This document shows, in pieces, positions 57,051 to 64,000 of a stretch of 64,000 bases of DNA (positions within the stretch are counted from its first letter, which is position 1; every line of letters begins with the position of its first letter). The notes below the pieces were generated by a model. It ran no database searches, was not told where the DNA came from, and saw only the letters and a list, made by a program, of their open reading frames with translations. A program made the translations under genes and the position numbers. The stretch is from contig NZ_CP039903.1 of assembly GCF_005221385.1 (NCBI RefSeq), positions 2,539,001-2,603,000 on the forward strand. Reading direction: 5' to 3'. Source of the stretch: Agrobacterium tumefaciens. GTDB taxonomy: Bacteria; Pseudomonadota; Alphaproteobacteria; Rhizobiales; Rhizobiaceae.

Positions 57051-57093
57051 GTTTTCGCAACGTTCTTTACGTCATCCGAAAAGAGAGTTCGAC

Positions 57094-58020
57094 ATGCCGA
57101 TCAAGATTCCCGATACGCTTCCCGCCTTTGAGACCCTCGTTCATGAGGGCGTGCGGGTCATGACCGAAACGGCGGCCATCCGGCAGGATATCCGCCCGCT
57201 CCAGATCGGGCTTCTCAACCTCATGCCGAACAAGATCAAGACGGAAGTGCAGATGGCCCGCCTCGTCGGCGCCTCGCCGTTGCAGGTGGAGTTTTCGCTG
57301 ATCCGTATCGGCGGCCACCGCGCCAAGAACACGCCTGAAGAACATCTTCTGTCCTTCTATGAGACGTGGGAAGAAGTGCGCCACCGCAAGTTCGACGGTT
57401 TCATCATCACCGGCGCGCCCATCGAGATGCTGGACTATGAAGATGTGACCTACTGGAACGAGATGCAGAAAATTTTTGAATGGACGCAAACCAACGTCCA
57501 TTCGACGCTGAATGTCTGCTGGGGCGCGATGGCGGCCATCTACCATTTCCACGGGGTGCCGAAATACGAGCTGAAGGAAAAGGCGTTCGGTGTTTATCGT
57601 CACCGCAATCTCTGCCCGTCATCGATCTATCTGAGCGGCTTTTCGGACGATTTCCAGGTTCCAGTATCACGCTGGACGGAAGTGCGCCGCGCCGACATCG
57701 AAAAACACCCCGAACTTGAAATCCTGATGGAGTCAGAGGAAATGGGCGTGTGTCTGGTGCATGAGAAGGCCGGCAACCGGCTCTACATGTTCAACCATGT
57801 CGAATATGATTCAACCTCGCTTTCGGATGAATATTTCCGCGACGCGAATGCCGGTGTGCCCATCAAGCTGCCACATGATTATTTTCCGCATAACGACCCG
57901 GAACTAGCTCCGCTGAACCGCTGGCGCAGCCATGCCCATCTGTTTTTCGGCAACTGGATCAACGAGATATACCAGACGACGCCTTACGATCTCGAATCCA
58001 TCGGCAAACTCGCCGCGTAA
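57094..58020 (+). CDS. metA: Homoserine O-acyltransferase MetA
   Basis: This 308-residue MetA-family protein has the acyl-enzyme cysteine in [22 protein letters not shown], the catalytic histidine and glutamate in [19 protein letters not shown], and the N-terminal [15 protein letters not shown] block. It activates homoserine for methionine synthesis. MetA-type enzymes use either succinyl-CoA or acetyl-CoA; rhizobial members are often annotated as acetyltransferases, and specificity is not decided here. ATG 57094 has AGAGAG upstream. Controlled by the SAM-II riboswitch. Confidence 0.95.
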   Translation: MPIKIPDTLPAFETLVHEGVRVMTETAAIRQDIRPLQIGLLNLMPNKIKTEVQMARLVGASPLQVEFSLIRIGGHRAKNTPEEHLLSFYETWEEVRHRKFDGFIITGAPIEMLDYEDVTYWNEMQKIFEWTQTNVHSTLNVCWGAMAAIYHFHGVPKYELKEKAFGVYRHRNLCPSSIYLSGFSDDFQVPVSRWTEVRRADIEKHPELEILMESEEMGVCLVHEKAGNRLYMFNHVEYDSTSLSDEYFRDANAGVPIKLPHDYFPHNDPELAPLNRWRSHAHLFFGNWINEIYQTTPYDLESIGKLAA

Positions 58021-58026
58021 ATTGCC

Positions 58027-58080
58027 GATTGCGAATTGCCGGGAAATGACGCAACGTCCGCCCGGCAATTCATGGCAATC
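58027..58080. repeat. Stem-loop between metA and galM
   Basis: Arms gattgc+gaattgccggg (58027-58043) and cccggcaattc+gcaatc (58061-58080) pair over 17 bp with a 3-base bulge, around a 17-base loop. It lies 6 bases after the metA stop and 14 before galM. No T run follows. It may end or stabilise the metA mRNA. Confidence 0.55.
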
Positions 58081-58094
58081 GGGAGAATGATGCA

Positions 58095-59114
58095 ATGAGC
58101 GACGGGGCAGCACGGGAGAATTTCGGTTTCACGGCAACCGGCGAAAAGGTCGAACGCGTCACCATCTCGAAGGGCGGATTGACGGCCAAGGTCATTACCT
58201 GGGGCGCAGTCATTCAGGATCTGCGCCTCGATGGTCACCAGCCGCCGCTCGTTCTGGGCTTCGATAAATTCGAGGACTACAAATATTCCTCCTATTTCGG
58301 CGCCACCCCTGGCCGCAATGCCAACCGCATCGGTGACGGCAAATTCTCCATCGACGGGCATGAATACCAGCTGGAGCTGAACGAAAAGGGCGTAACCCAT
58401 CTGCATGGCGGCAGCGACGGCATGGGCAAACGCAACTGGATGCTGATGGAGCATGGCGAAAGCCATGCCGTTCTGCAGATCATCGATCCCGACGGCCGCG
58501 CCGGTTATCCCGGCAACTGCACGGTCACCGCCACCTATACGATCCTCGACGGCGGCGTGCTTTCGGTGGTCTATGAAACGGTGACCGACAAGCCGACCAT
58601 CGCCAATGTCTGCCAGCACTCCTATTTCAACCTCGACGGTGCGGATACCGCTCTTGGGCATGAGATCAGCATCGCCGCTGATTTTTACCTGCCGACCAAT
58701 GACAAACAGATACCAACAGGCGAAATCCGCTCCGTTGAAGGCACCATCTTTGACCTGCGCCAGCCGACGCCGATGCGGCGCAAGGAGGATGGCGAGCAGG
58801 TTCTCTACGATCACAATTTCTGCCTCTCGCCCGAGCGCCGCGCAAAACGCAAGGTTGCCCGCGCCTATTCCCCGGCCTCGGATATCGCCCTTGAGGTTCA
58901 CACCACCGAACCCGGTGTGCAGTTCTATTCGGCCTTCAAGCTGAACGTTGCGGTCCCCGGCCTCGATGGCCGCCACTATGGTCCCTTTGCCGGTTTCTGC
59001 CTGGAAACGCAGATTTGGCCTGATGCCGTCAATCACCCTGATTTTCCGCACGCGATCCTGCGGCCGGGCGAAACCCTGCGTCAGGAAACAGATTATATTT
59101 TCAAGAAAGGCTGA
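58095..59114 (+). CDS. galM: Aldose 1-epimerase (galactose mutarotase)
   Basis: The 339-residue GalM-type protein has the conserved catalytic sites. TPGRNANRIGDGKFSIDGHEYQLELNEKGVTHLHGG carries the HGG histidine, NVCQHSYFNLDG the second, and ETQIWPDAVNHPDFP the catalytic glutamate. It interconverts alpha and beta anomers of hexoses. GGGAG precedes ATG 58095. It follows metA by 74 bases on the same strand; the two functions are unrelated. No other sugar gene lies nearby. Confidence 0.94.
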   Translation: MSDGAARENFGFTATGEKVERVTISKGGLTAKVITWGAVIQDLRLDGHQPPLVLGFDKFEDYKYSSYFGATPGRNANRIGDGKFSIDGHEYQLELNEKGVTHLHGGSDGMGKRNWMLMEHGESHAVLQIIDPDGRAGYPGNCTVTATYTILDGGVLSVVYETVTDKPTIANVCQHSYFNLDGADTALGHEISIAADFYLPTNDKQIPTGEIRSVEGTIFDLRQPTPMRRKEDGEQVLYDHNFCLSPERRAKRKVARAYSPASDIALEVHTTEPGVQFYSAFKLNVAVPGLDGRHYGPFAGFCLETQIWPDAVNHPDFPHAILRPGETLRQETDYIFKKG

Positions 59115-59128
59115 GCGGATGGGCTGGA

Positions 59129-59875
59129 TCAGTCCAGCACGCAGCCGACATAAGCACCCGAGGCCCGGGCGCGCCGCTCGATAAGGCCAGCCAGCCTTTG
59201 CAGACCACGACCCGGTTTGCTGGCGACCCGGTCAATGGGGTTGGGCAGGGAAACGGCAAGCAGTGCTGCCTGACGGGAACTGAGCTTTGCCGCCGGTACC
59301 TTGAAATGATGCTGCGCAGCGGCCTCGATGCCGTAAATGCCCGGCCCCCATTCGGCAACGTTGAGATAAATTTCCATCATCCGTTTTTTGGACCAGACGA
59401 AATCCGCCGCAATCGCCAGCGGCAGTTCCAGTCCTTTACGCAGGAAAGAACGGCCGTTCCATAAAAACAAGTTCTTGGCCGTCTGCATCGGAATGGTGCT
59501 TGCGCCGCGGGTGGAGGCCCCATCGAGCGCATTGCTGACCACGGATTGCATCTGATTCCAGTCCACGCCGCCGTGGAAACAGAATTGCCCGTCTTCCGAC
59601 ATCATCACGGATTGCACAAGGCGCGGAGAAATATCCTCAAGCGGCACCCAGCGCCGGTCATAGCCCTGCAGGGTAACCAGATCGGCAAGCATCAGCGTCG
59701 AGACCGGCCGGAAGAACGGCAGTGCATAGACCGGGATCAGCAGATAGGGCAGGATCAGCAAAGCCAGCAAGGTCATGATAATGCGCTTTGCCAACGTGCG
59801 AAAATCCACCTTCGGACTGCTCCGGTCTTCCGCCAGCACGGCGTAATCTGCGTCGCTTTCAGGCGTACTGCTCAA
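59129..59875 (-). CDS. mtgA: Monofunctional peptidoglycan glycosyltransferase MtgA
   Basis: The 248-residue protein has an N-terminal transmembrane helix ([22 protein letters not shown]) and a GT51 domain. The catalytic motif is [14 protein letters not shown] (E-D-x-x-F-x-x-H-x-G), followed by [27 protein letters not shown] and [18 protein letters not shown]. It polymerises lipid II glycan strands and has no transpeptidase domain. A TTG start at 59875 is likely; upstream there is a GAGACGG site. It converges on galM with a 14-base gap. Confidence 0.94.
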   Translation of the reverse strand: MSSTPESDADYAVLAEDRSSPKVDFRTLAKRIIMTLLALLILPYLLIPVYALPFFRPVSTLMLADLVTLQGYDRRWVPLEDISPRLVQSVMMSEDGQFCFHGGVDWNQMQSVVSNALDGASTRGASTIPMQTAKNLFLWNGRSFLRKGLELPLAIAADFVWSKKRMMEIYLNVAEWGPGIYGIEAAAQHHFKVPAAKLSSRQAALLAVSLPNPIDRVASKPGRGLQRLAGLIERRARASGAYVGCVLD

Positions 59876-60010
59876 TATCCGTCTCAGCCCCGCGCCAATC
59901 GAAGCCTTTCATAGTCCATTGCCGCCTTCAAGGCGAGTCTGGTCAAACAGTTACGCCCGGGAATCACGAAAAGGTTGCCTGGCCCCGCGCGGCATGTCAA
60001 AGAGCGCGGC

Positions 60011-60925
60011 ATGGACGCTCAGATAACGAATTTCGAAACGAGGCTGCGCGAAAACGCGGCAAAAACCGAAGCCTTGCTTGGCCGCCTGCTTTCCGGTGAA
60101 GCACGCGCAGACGAGATCACGCGTCCGCAAAACCTGCTCGACGCCATGCGCCATGGCGTGCTGAACGGCGGCAAACGCCTGCGGCCCTTCCTCGTCATCG
60201 AAAGCGCAGCCCTTCTGGGCGGAGACGCCGAAGCTGCCCATTATGTCGGCGCGGCGCTGGAATGCCTGCATTGTTATTCGCTTGTGCATGACGACCTGCC
60301 GGCCATGGATGATGATGACCTGCGTCGCGGCCAGCCGACGGTGCACCGCAAATTCGACGAGGCGACCGCCATTCTCGCCGGCGACAGCCTGTTGACGCTC
60401 GCCTTCGATATTATCGCCGCGGACGAAAACCCGCTTGCGGCCGAGCGCAAGGCCGCGCTCGTGCTTTCGCTTGCCCGCGCAGCCGGCATCGGCGGCATGG
60501 CCGGCGGACAGGCGTTTGATCTTGCTGCGGAAAAAAAGGCGCCGGATGAAGCCGGCATCATTACATTGCAGGCTATGAAAACCGGCGCTTTGCTGCGTTT
60601 CGCCTGTGAGGCTGGCGCGATCATTTCCGGAAGCGACGTCTCCGAACGGCAAAGGCTACGCCTCTTCGGCGAAAAAATCGGCCTCGCCTTCCAGCTCGCC
60701 GATGATCTTCTCGATCTCACTGCCGATGCCGCCACCATGGGCAAGGCAACCGGCAAGGATGCCGCACGCGGCAAGGGAACATTGGTCGCCTTGCGCGGCG
60801 AAGACTGGGCGCGCGCCAAGCTGCAGGAACAGGTAACGGAAGCCAGTGACCTCCTGGCCCCCTATGGCGAAAAGGCCGCAATTCTCATCGCGGCCGCAAG
60901 GTTCATTGCCGAACGGAAAAGCTGA
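60011..60925 (+). CDS. ispA: Polyprenyl synthetase (IspA-type farnesyl/geranyl diphosphate synthase)
   Basis: This 304-residue prenyltransferase has the first Asp-rich motif DDLPAMDDDDLRRG near residues 95-108 and the second, FQLADDLLDL. GGKRLRP near residue 57 and the Gln in GGMAGGQAFDL are further family features. Two residues between the aspartates of the first motif (D-D-x4-D) are typical of bacterial short-chain FPP/GPP synthases. It makes the C15 precursor of quinones and undecaprenyl phosphate. The product chain length is inferred. ispG is also nearby, but no operon links them. Confidence 0.92.
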   Translation: MDAQITNFETRLRENAAKTEALLGRLLSGEARADEITRPQNLLDAMRHGVLNGGKRLRPFLVIESAALLGGDAEAAHYVGAALECLHCYSLVHDDLPAMDDDDLRRGQPTVHRKFDEATAILAGDSLLTLAFDIIAADENPLAAERKAALVLSLARAAGIGGMAGGQAFDLAAEKKAPDEAGIITLQAMKTGALLRFACEAGAIISGSDVSERQRLRLFGEKIGLAFQLADDLLDLTADAATMGKATGKDAARGKGTLVALRGEDWARAKLQEQVTEASDLLAPYGEKAAILIAAARFIAERKS

Positions 60926-60957
60926 GCCGGTTTCCCCGCTCAGCTCCCTATGCCCAA

Positions 60958-61620
60958 TCAGCCCTTGAGAGGCGAAATCAGCACTTCAACGCGACGGTTC
61001 TGAGCGCGACCGTCAGGTGTTGCATTCGATGCGATCGGCTGCGAAGCACCGAAACCAAGCGTCGAAATACGGCGCTGATCGACGCCGCGCGCACCGAGAT
61101 AATTGGCAACCGAAGCGGCACGACGCTCCGAGAGGCCCTGATTGTAATCGGCGCGGCCGGTAGAATCGGTGTGACCGTTGATGTCGATCAGCGTGCGGTT
61201 GAACTTGTTCAGCACGATTCCAACGGAATCAAGCGTTTGATAGAAGGGCGGGATGACTTGGTCCTGATCCGTCGCAAAGGTGATGTTCGACGGCATGTTG
61301 AGGACGATGCTGTCGCCGCGGCGGGAAACCGAAACGCCCGTACCCTGAAGCTGGGCGCGAAGCTCAGCTTCCTGACCATCCATATAATTGCCGATGGCGC
61401 CGCCGGCGAGTGCACCGATGCCCGCACCGATGAGCGCGGCATTACGGCGACCGGTCGGCGAACCGCCGACAGCCAGACCACCGAGCGCGCCAACCACGGC
61501 GCCGATGCCGGCACCACCAGCGGTGTTCGACATCTTCTGCTCGCCCGTATAGGGATCGGTGGTGGTGCAGGCGGAAAGATAGGTCCCGCAAAGGGCGACG
61601 ATCGCGATTTTTTTGATCAT
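60958..61620 (-). CDS. OmpA-family lipoprotein with glycine zipper
   Basis: This 220-residue outer-membrane protein has a lipoprotein signal MIKKIAIVALCGTYLSAC (lipobox LSAC). A Gly-zipper segment (GGAGIGAVVGALGGLAVGGSPTGRRNAALIGAGIGALAGGAIG) follows, then an OmpA C-terminal domain with the peptidoglycan-binding NGHTDSTGRADYNQGLSERRAASVANYL. It probably tethers the outer membrane to the cell wall, like YiaD or PpiD-linked Pal-like proteins. The next gene upstream, ispG, ends 113 bases away on the same strand. A start at ATG 61620 is clear. Confidence 0.9.
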   Translation of the reverse strand: MIKKIAIVALCGTYLSACTTTDPYTGEQKMSNTAGGAGIGAVVGALGGLAVGGSPTGRRNAALIGAGIGALAGGAIGNYMDGQEAELRAQLQGTGVSVSRRGDSIVLNMPSNITFATDQDQVIPPFYQTLDSVGIVLNKFNRTLIDINGHTDSTGRADYNQGLSERRAASVANYLGARGVDQRRISTLGFGASQPIASNATPDGRAQNRRVEVLISPLKG

Positions 61621-61686
61621 GTGTTTTGATGCTCCGAGAGGTTCAGGAGGTATGACAGTGGAATTTCGAGCCTTTGAGGATACTCA

Positions 61687-62937
61687 TTACTCCGCCGCGT
61701 CTTTCCGGCCGAAACGCTTTTCGATGTAATCGGCCACAAGCGCTTCGAAATCACCGGCAATGTTGGGACCACGCAGGGTGAGCGCCTTTTCCCCGTCGAT
61801 GAAGACCGGCGCTGCCGGGCTTTCGCCGGTTCCGGGCAGGGAAATGCCGATATCGGCATGTTTGCTTTCACCGGGACCATTGACGATGCAGCCCATGACG
61901 GCGACGTTCAATGCCTCGACGCCGGGATATTTTTCACGCCAGACCGGCATGTTCTTGCGAATATCGTTCTGGATATTCTGAGCAAGTTCCTGAAAGACGG
62001 TGGACGTGGTGCGCCCGCAGCCGGGACATGCCGCAACGACCGGAATGAATTGCCGGAAGCCCATGACCTGCAGCAATTCCTGCGCCACCTGCACCTCGCG
62101 GGTGCGGTCGCCATTCGGCTCCGGCGTCAGCGACACGCGGATCGTATCGCCGATGCCGTGCTGCAAGACGTAACCCATGGCGGCAGACGAGGCGACGATG
62201 CCCTTGGAACCCATGCCGGCTTCGGTCAAGCCCAGATGCAGGGCGTGGTTGGAGCGCTCCGACAACATGGAATAAACGGCGATCAGGTCCTGCACCTGGC
62301 TGACCTTGGCCGACAGGATGATGCGGTTGCGCGGCAGGCCGATCTCTTCGGCAAGCTCGGCGGAAATCAGCGCCGACTGGACGATGGCCTCACGCGTGAC
62401 CTGACGGGCGGAGAGCGGAAAACCCTCTTCCTTGTTACGGTCCATCAGCGTGGTCAGCAATTCCTGATCGAGCGACCCCCAGTTGACGCCGATGCGGACG
62501 GGCTTGTCATAACGGATCGCCATTTCGACGATTTCGCCGAACTGCTTGTCCTTCTTGTCCTTGAAACCGACATTGCCGGGATTGATGCGGTATTTCGCCA
62601 GCGCCTCGGCGCAGGCCGGATGATCGGCCAGAAGCTTGTGACCGATATAATGGAAATCGCCGATCAGCGGCACATCCATGCCGAGACGCAGCAGCCGCTC
62701 GCGGATTTTCGGCACGGCGGCAGCGCTCTCGTCGCGGTCAACGGTAATACGCACCATTTCCGAACCGGCCTGGAAAAGTGCCGCCACTTGGCTGACGGTG
62801 GCGTCGATATCCGCGGTATCGGTATTGGTCATCGACTGCACGACGACGGGCGCACCGCCACCGACGATGACGCCGCCCACGTCGACGGCGACGGATGCGC
62901 GGCGGGGCTTTGGATCGTAATCGGCGTGTGACGTCAT
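61687..62937 (-). CDS. ispG: 4-hydroxy-3-methylbut-2-en-1-yl diphosphate synthase IspG
   Basis: This 416-residue MEP-pathway enzyme has TIM-barrel blocks such as [16 protein letters not shown] and [22 protein letters not shown] and [17 protein letters not shown] sequence. The [4Fe-4S] ligands are [12 protein letters not shown] and [17 protein letters not shown]. It converts MEcPP to HMBPP. The frame is open to 63009, but homology starts at ATG 62937 ([21 protein letters not shown]). It confirms a MEP route that supplies the IspA-type synthase encoded 0.8 kb away. Confidence 0.96.
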   Translation of the reverse strand: MTSHADYDPKPRRASVAVDVGGVIVGGGAPVVVQSMTNTDTADIDATVSQVAALFQAGSEMVRITVDRDESAAAVPKIRERLLRLGMDVPLIGDFHYIGHKLLADHPACAEALAKYRINPGNVGFKDKKDKQFGEIVEMAIRYDKPVRIGVNWGSLDQELLTTLMDRNKEEGFPLSARQVTREAIVQSALISAELAEEIGLPRNRIILSAKVSQVQDLIAVYSMLSERSNHALHLGLTEAGMGSKGIVASSAAMGYVLQHGIGDTIRVSLTPEPNGDRTREVQVAQELLQVMGFRQFIPVVAACPGCGRTTSTVFQELAQNIQNDIRKNMPVWREKYPGVEALNVAVMGCIVNGPGESKHADIGISLPGTGESPAAPVFIDGEKALTLRGPNIAGDFEALVADYIEKRFGRKDAAE

Positions 62938-63057
62938 GGCGGTCTCTGGAGCTTGCGGCAAGGTCTGGCAATTGAGGTGAAACAAGGGGGCCTGCTTGTC
63001 AACACCCAACGCATAAGAGCTTCTACTTTACCGCAATCATGGCAAAATTCGAGACGC

Positions 63058-64000
63058 CTATTCTTTCCCAGCTCCATCCGCATGTCGGGCGAGCCGCGAA
63101 AGCAGCAAAACTACCACATGCAACAAAGGCAGCGCGAGGAAGACACTGGCGAGGCCCGTATGTTCGGCAATGAAACCGATGGCGGACGGCGCCACCAGAA
63201 TGCCGGAGTACCCCATGGTGGTGACGACGGAAAGCCCGATTCCCGGCGCCAGCCCCGGCATGTTGCCCGCCGCCGAAAAGGCGATGGGCACCATGTTGGA
63301 AATGCCGATGCCGGCAATGGCGAAGCCGATAATCACGAAAGTGGAGCTTCCCGCAAGACCGGCAATCAAAAGACCGGTGATCGACATGACCGAGCAGAAC
63401 CGCAGGGTGTTGACCGCACCGAACCGGTCACGCACCAGATCGCCGGCAAAACGCATGGCCGCCATGGTCATGGAGAAAGCCGCAAAGGCAAAACCGGACT
63501 GCGAGACGGAAGCCCCCAGTTCATTGCGCAGATAAAGCGCACCCCAATCGAGGATGGCACCCTCCGGCACCATAGAAAACAGAGCCATCAGGCCGATGAT
63601 CCACGGCAGCGGCGTCAGCGGCAAGCCGCCTTTCGGACGTTCAGCCTCGGCATGCGGACGATCCGCGAGAACCCGCGGCCAGGCAATAACCAGCAAAACA
63701 AGCGCGATGACGGTCAACGCAATGGCATGGCCCTGTACACCGATTGCCGTGATGAGATAACCGCCAAGACCGGCCCCGATCAGGCCGCCAAGGCTCCAGA
63801 AGGCGTGGCAGGACGACATGATCGCCCGGCGCATGTCCCGCTCCACTGCCACGGCATTGGCGTTCATGGCGACATCCATCGCCCCCGTGAGACCGCCAAA
63901 CAGGAAGACTGCGATCACACCCGCCCAGATCGTGCTGGCCCAGGAGATGAAAAGCAGTGTCGGCAAGAAGATCGCCGCAGTGACGAGGCTCACCGTACGC
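63058..64000 (-). CDS. MFS transporter (5' end cut by window edge)
   Basis: The open frame continues to the right edge, so the N terminus is missing. Present are ten or so hydrophobic segments of an MFS carrier, with FGGLTGAMDVAMNANAVAVERDMRRAIMSSCHAFWSLGGLIGAGLGGYLI near the start and SGFAFAAFSMTMAAMRFAGDLVRDRFGAVNTLRF in the second half (motif A of the C-terminal repeat). This pattern is common in the fucose-permease-like/YbjJ-type group. The direction and substrate are unknown. The stop codon at 63058 is 120 bases from the ispG start. Confidence 0.85.
   Translation of the reverse strand, partial: RTVSLVTAAIFLPTLLFISWASTIWAGVIAVFLFGGLTGAMDVAMNANAVAVERDMRRAIMSSCHAFWSLGGLIGAGLGGYLITAIGVQGHAIALTVIALVLLVIAWPRVLADRPHAEAERPKGGLPLTPLPWIIGLMALFSMVPEGAILDWGALYLRNELGASVSQSGFAFAAFSMTMAAMRFAGDLVRDRFGAVNTLRFCSVMSITGLLIAGLAGSSTFVIIGFAIAGIGISNMVPIAFSAAGNMPGLAPGIGLSVVTTMGYSGILVAPSAIGFIAEHTGLASVFLALPLLHVVVLLLSRLARHADGAGKE

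Overview
The window is about 58-60% GC and reads as ordinary chromosomal DNA of a Hyphomicrobiales (Rhizobiales) alphaproteobacterium, most likely the Agrobacterium/Rhizobium group. The evidence is the gene content and order (ftsY-ispZ-DUF2585, ffh-chorismate mutase-rpsP-rimM-trmD, acnA next to ccmABCDG), a SAM-II riboswitch in front of metA, a structured leader in front of a YbhL/Bax-inhibitor-1 gene, a rhizobial-type intergenic palindromic element and many GTG/TTG starts. It is dense with housekeeping genes. I see no prophage, insertion sequence, CRISPR array, toxin-antitoxin pair, defence island, tRNA or rRNA.

Layout. 1-5.7 kb: 5' part of ppa, a GNAT acetyltransferase with a CtrA-like box upstream, typA, the M3 peptidase dcp and a small hypothetical gene. 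5.8-10.7 kb: a MarR regulator with a Bcr/CflA-type exporter, argG, an SDR dehydrogenase and a LysE/RhtB exporter. 10.8-13.5 kb: a three-gene ABC importer of the ABC_sub_bind type. 13.6-18.4 kb: rlmN, an IalB-family protein, a DUF1232 protein, pterin carbinolamine dehydratase, LMW tyrosine phosphatase, thpR and a TesA-type esterase. 18.5-24.4 kb: a YbbA/YbbP-type ABC system, the BI-1 protein, DUF2794 and DUF1223 proteins. 24.6-30.6 kb: acnA, diverging from the cytochrome c maturation operon ccmABCDG, which is interrupted by a palindromic element between ccmA and ccmB.

30.7-38.0 kb is a minus-strand run: a diguanylate cyclase, DUF2585, ispZ, ftsY, mtaB, dapF and a Tat-exported metallo-beta-lactamase-fold enzyme. 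38.1-43.6 kb is the SRP/ribosome cluster on the plus strand: ffh, chorismate mutase, rpsP, rimM, trmD and rplS, with a TSUP permease on the other strand. ftsY (SRP receptor) and ffh (SRP GTPase) thus lie within 5 kb of each other. 43.7-50 kb: an amino-acid ABC uptake pair lacking its ATPase, an MFS carrier, leuC and a LysM-bearing M48 lipoprotein peptidase.

50.3-58 kb is rich in cofactor-controlled genes: thiBPQ (thiamine/TPP uptake) under a TPP riboswitch, a VOC protein, an ABC-F ATPase coupled to thiamine diphosphokinase, and metA under a SAM-II riboswitch with a well-placed promoter and an intrinsic terminator. 58-64 kb: galM, mtgA, an IspA-type prenyl synthase, an OmpA/glycine-zipper lipoprotein, ispG and the 5'-truncated end of an MFS gene.

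Most protein genes belong to known families. The less explained signals are non-coding: a promoter-plus-terminator unit upstream of ffh (candidate small RNA or attenuator), the palindrome inside the ccm operon, a tandem 10-bp repeat upstream of the TesA gene, and several unassigned intergenic hairpins. I did not find a convincing new multi-gene system.
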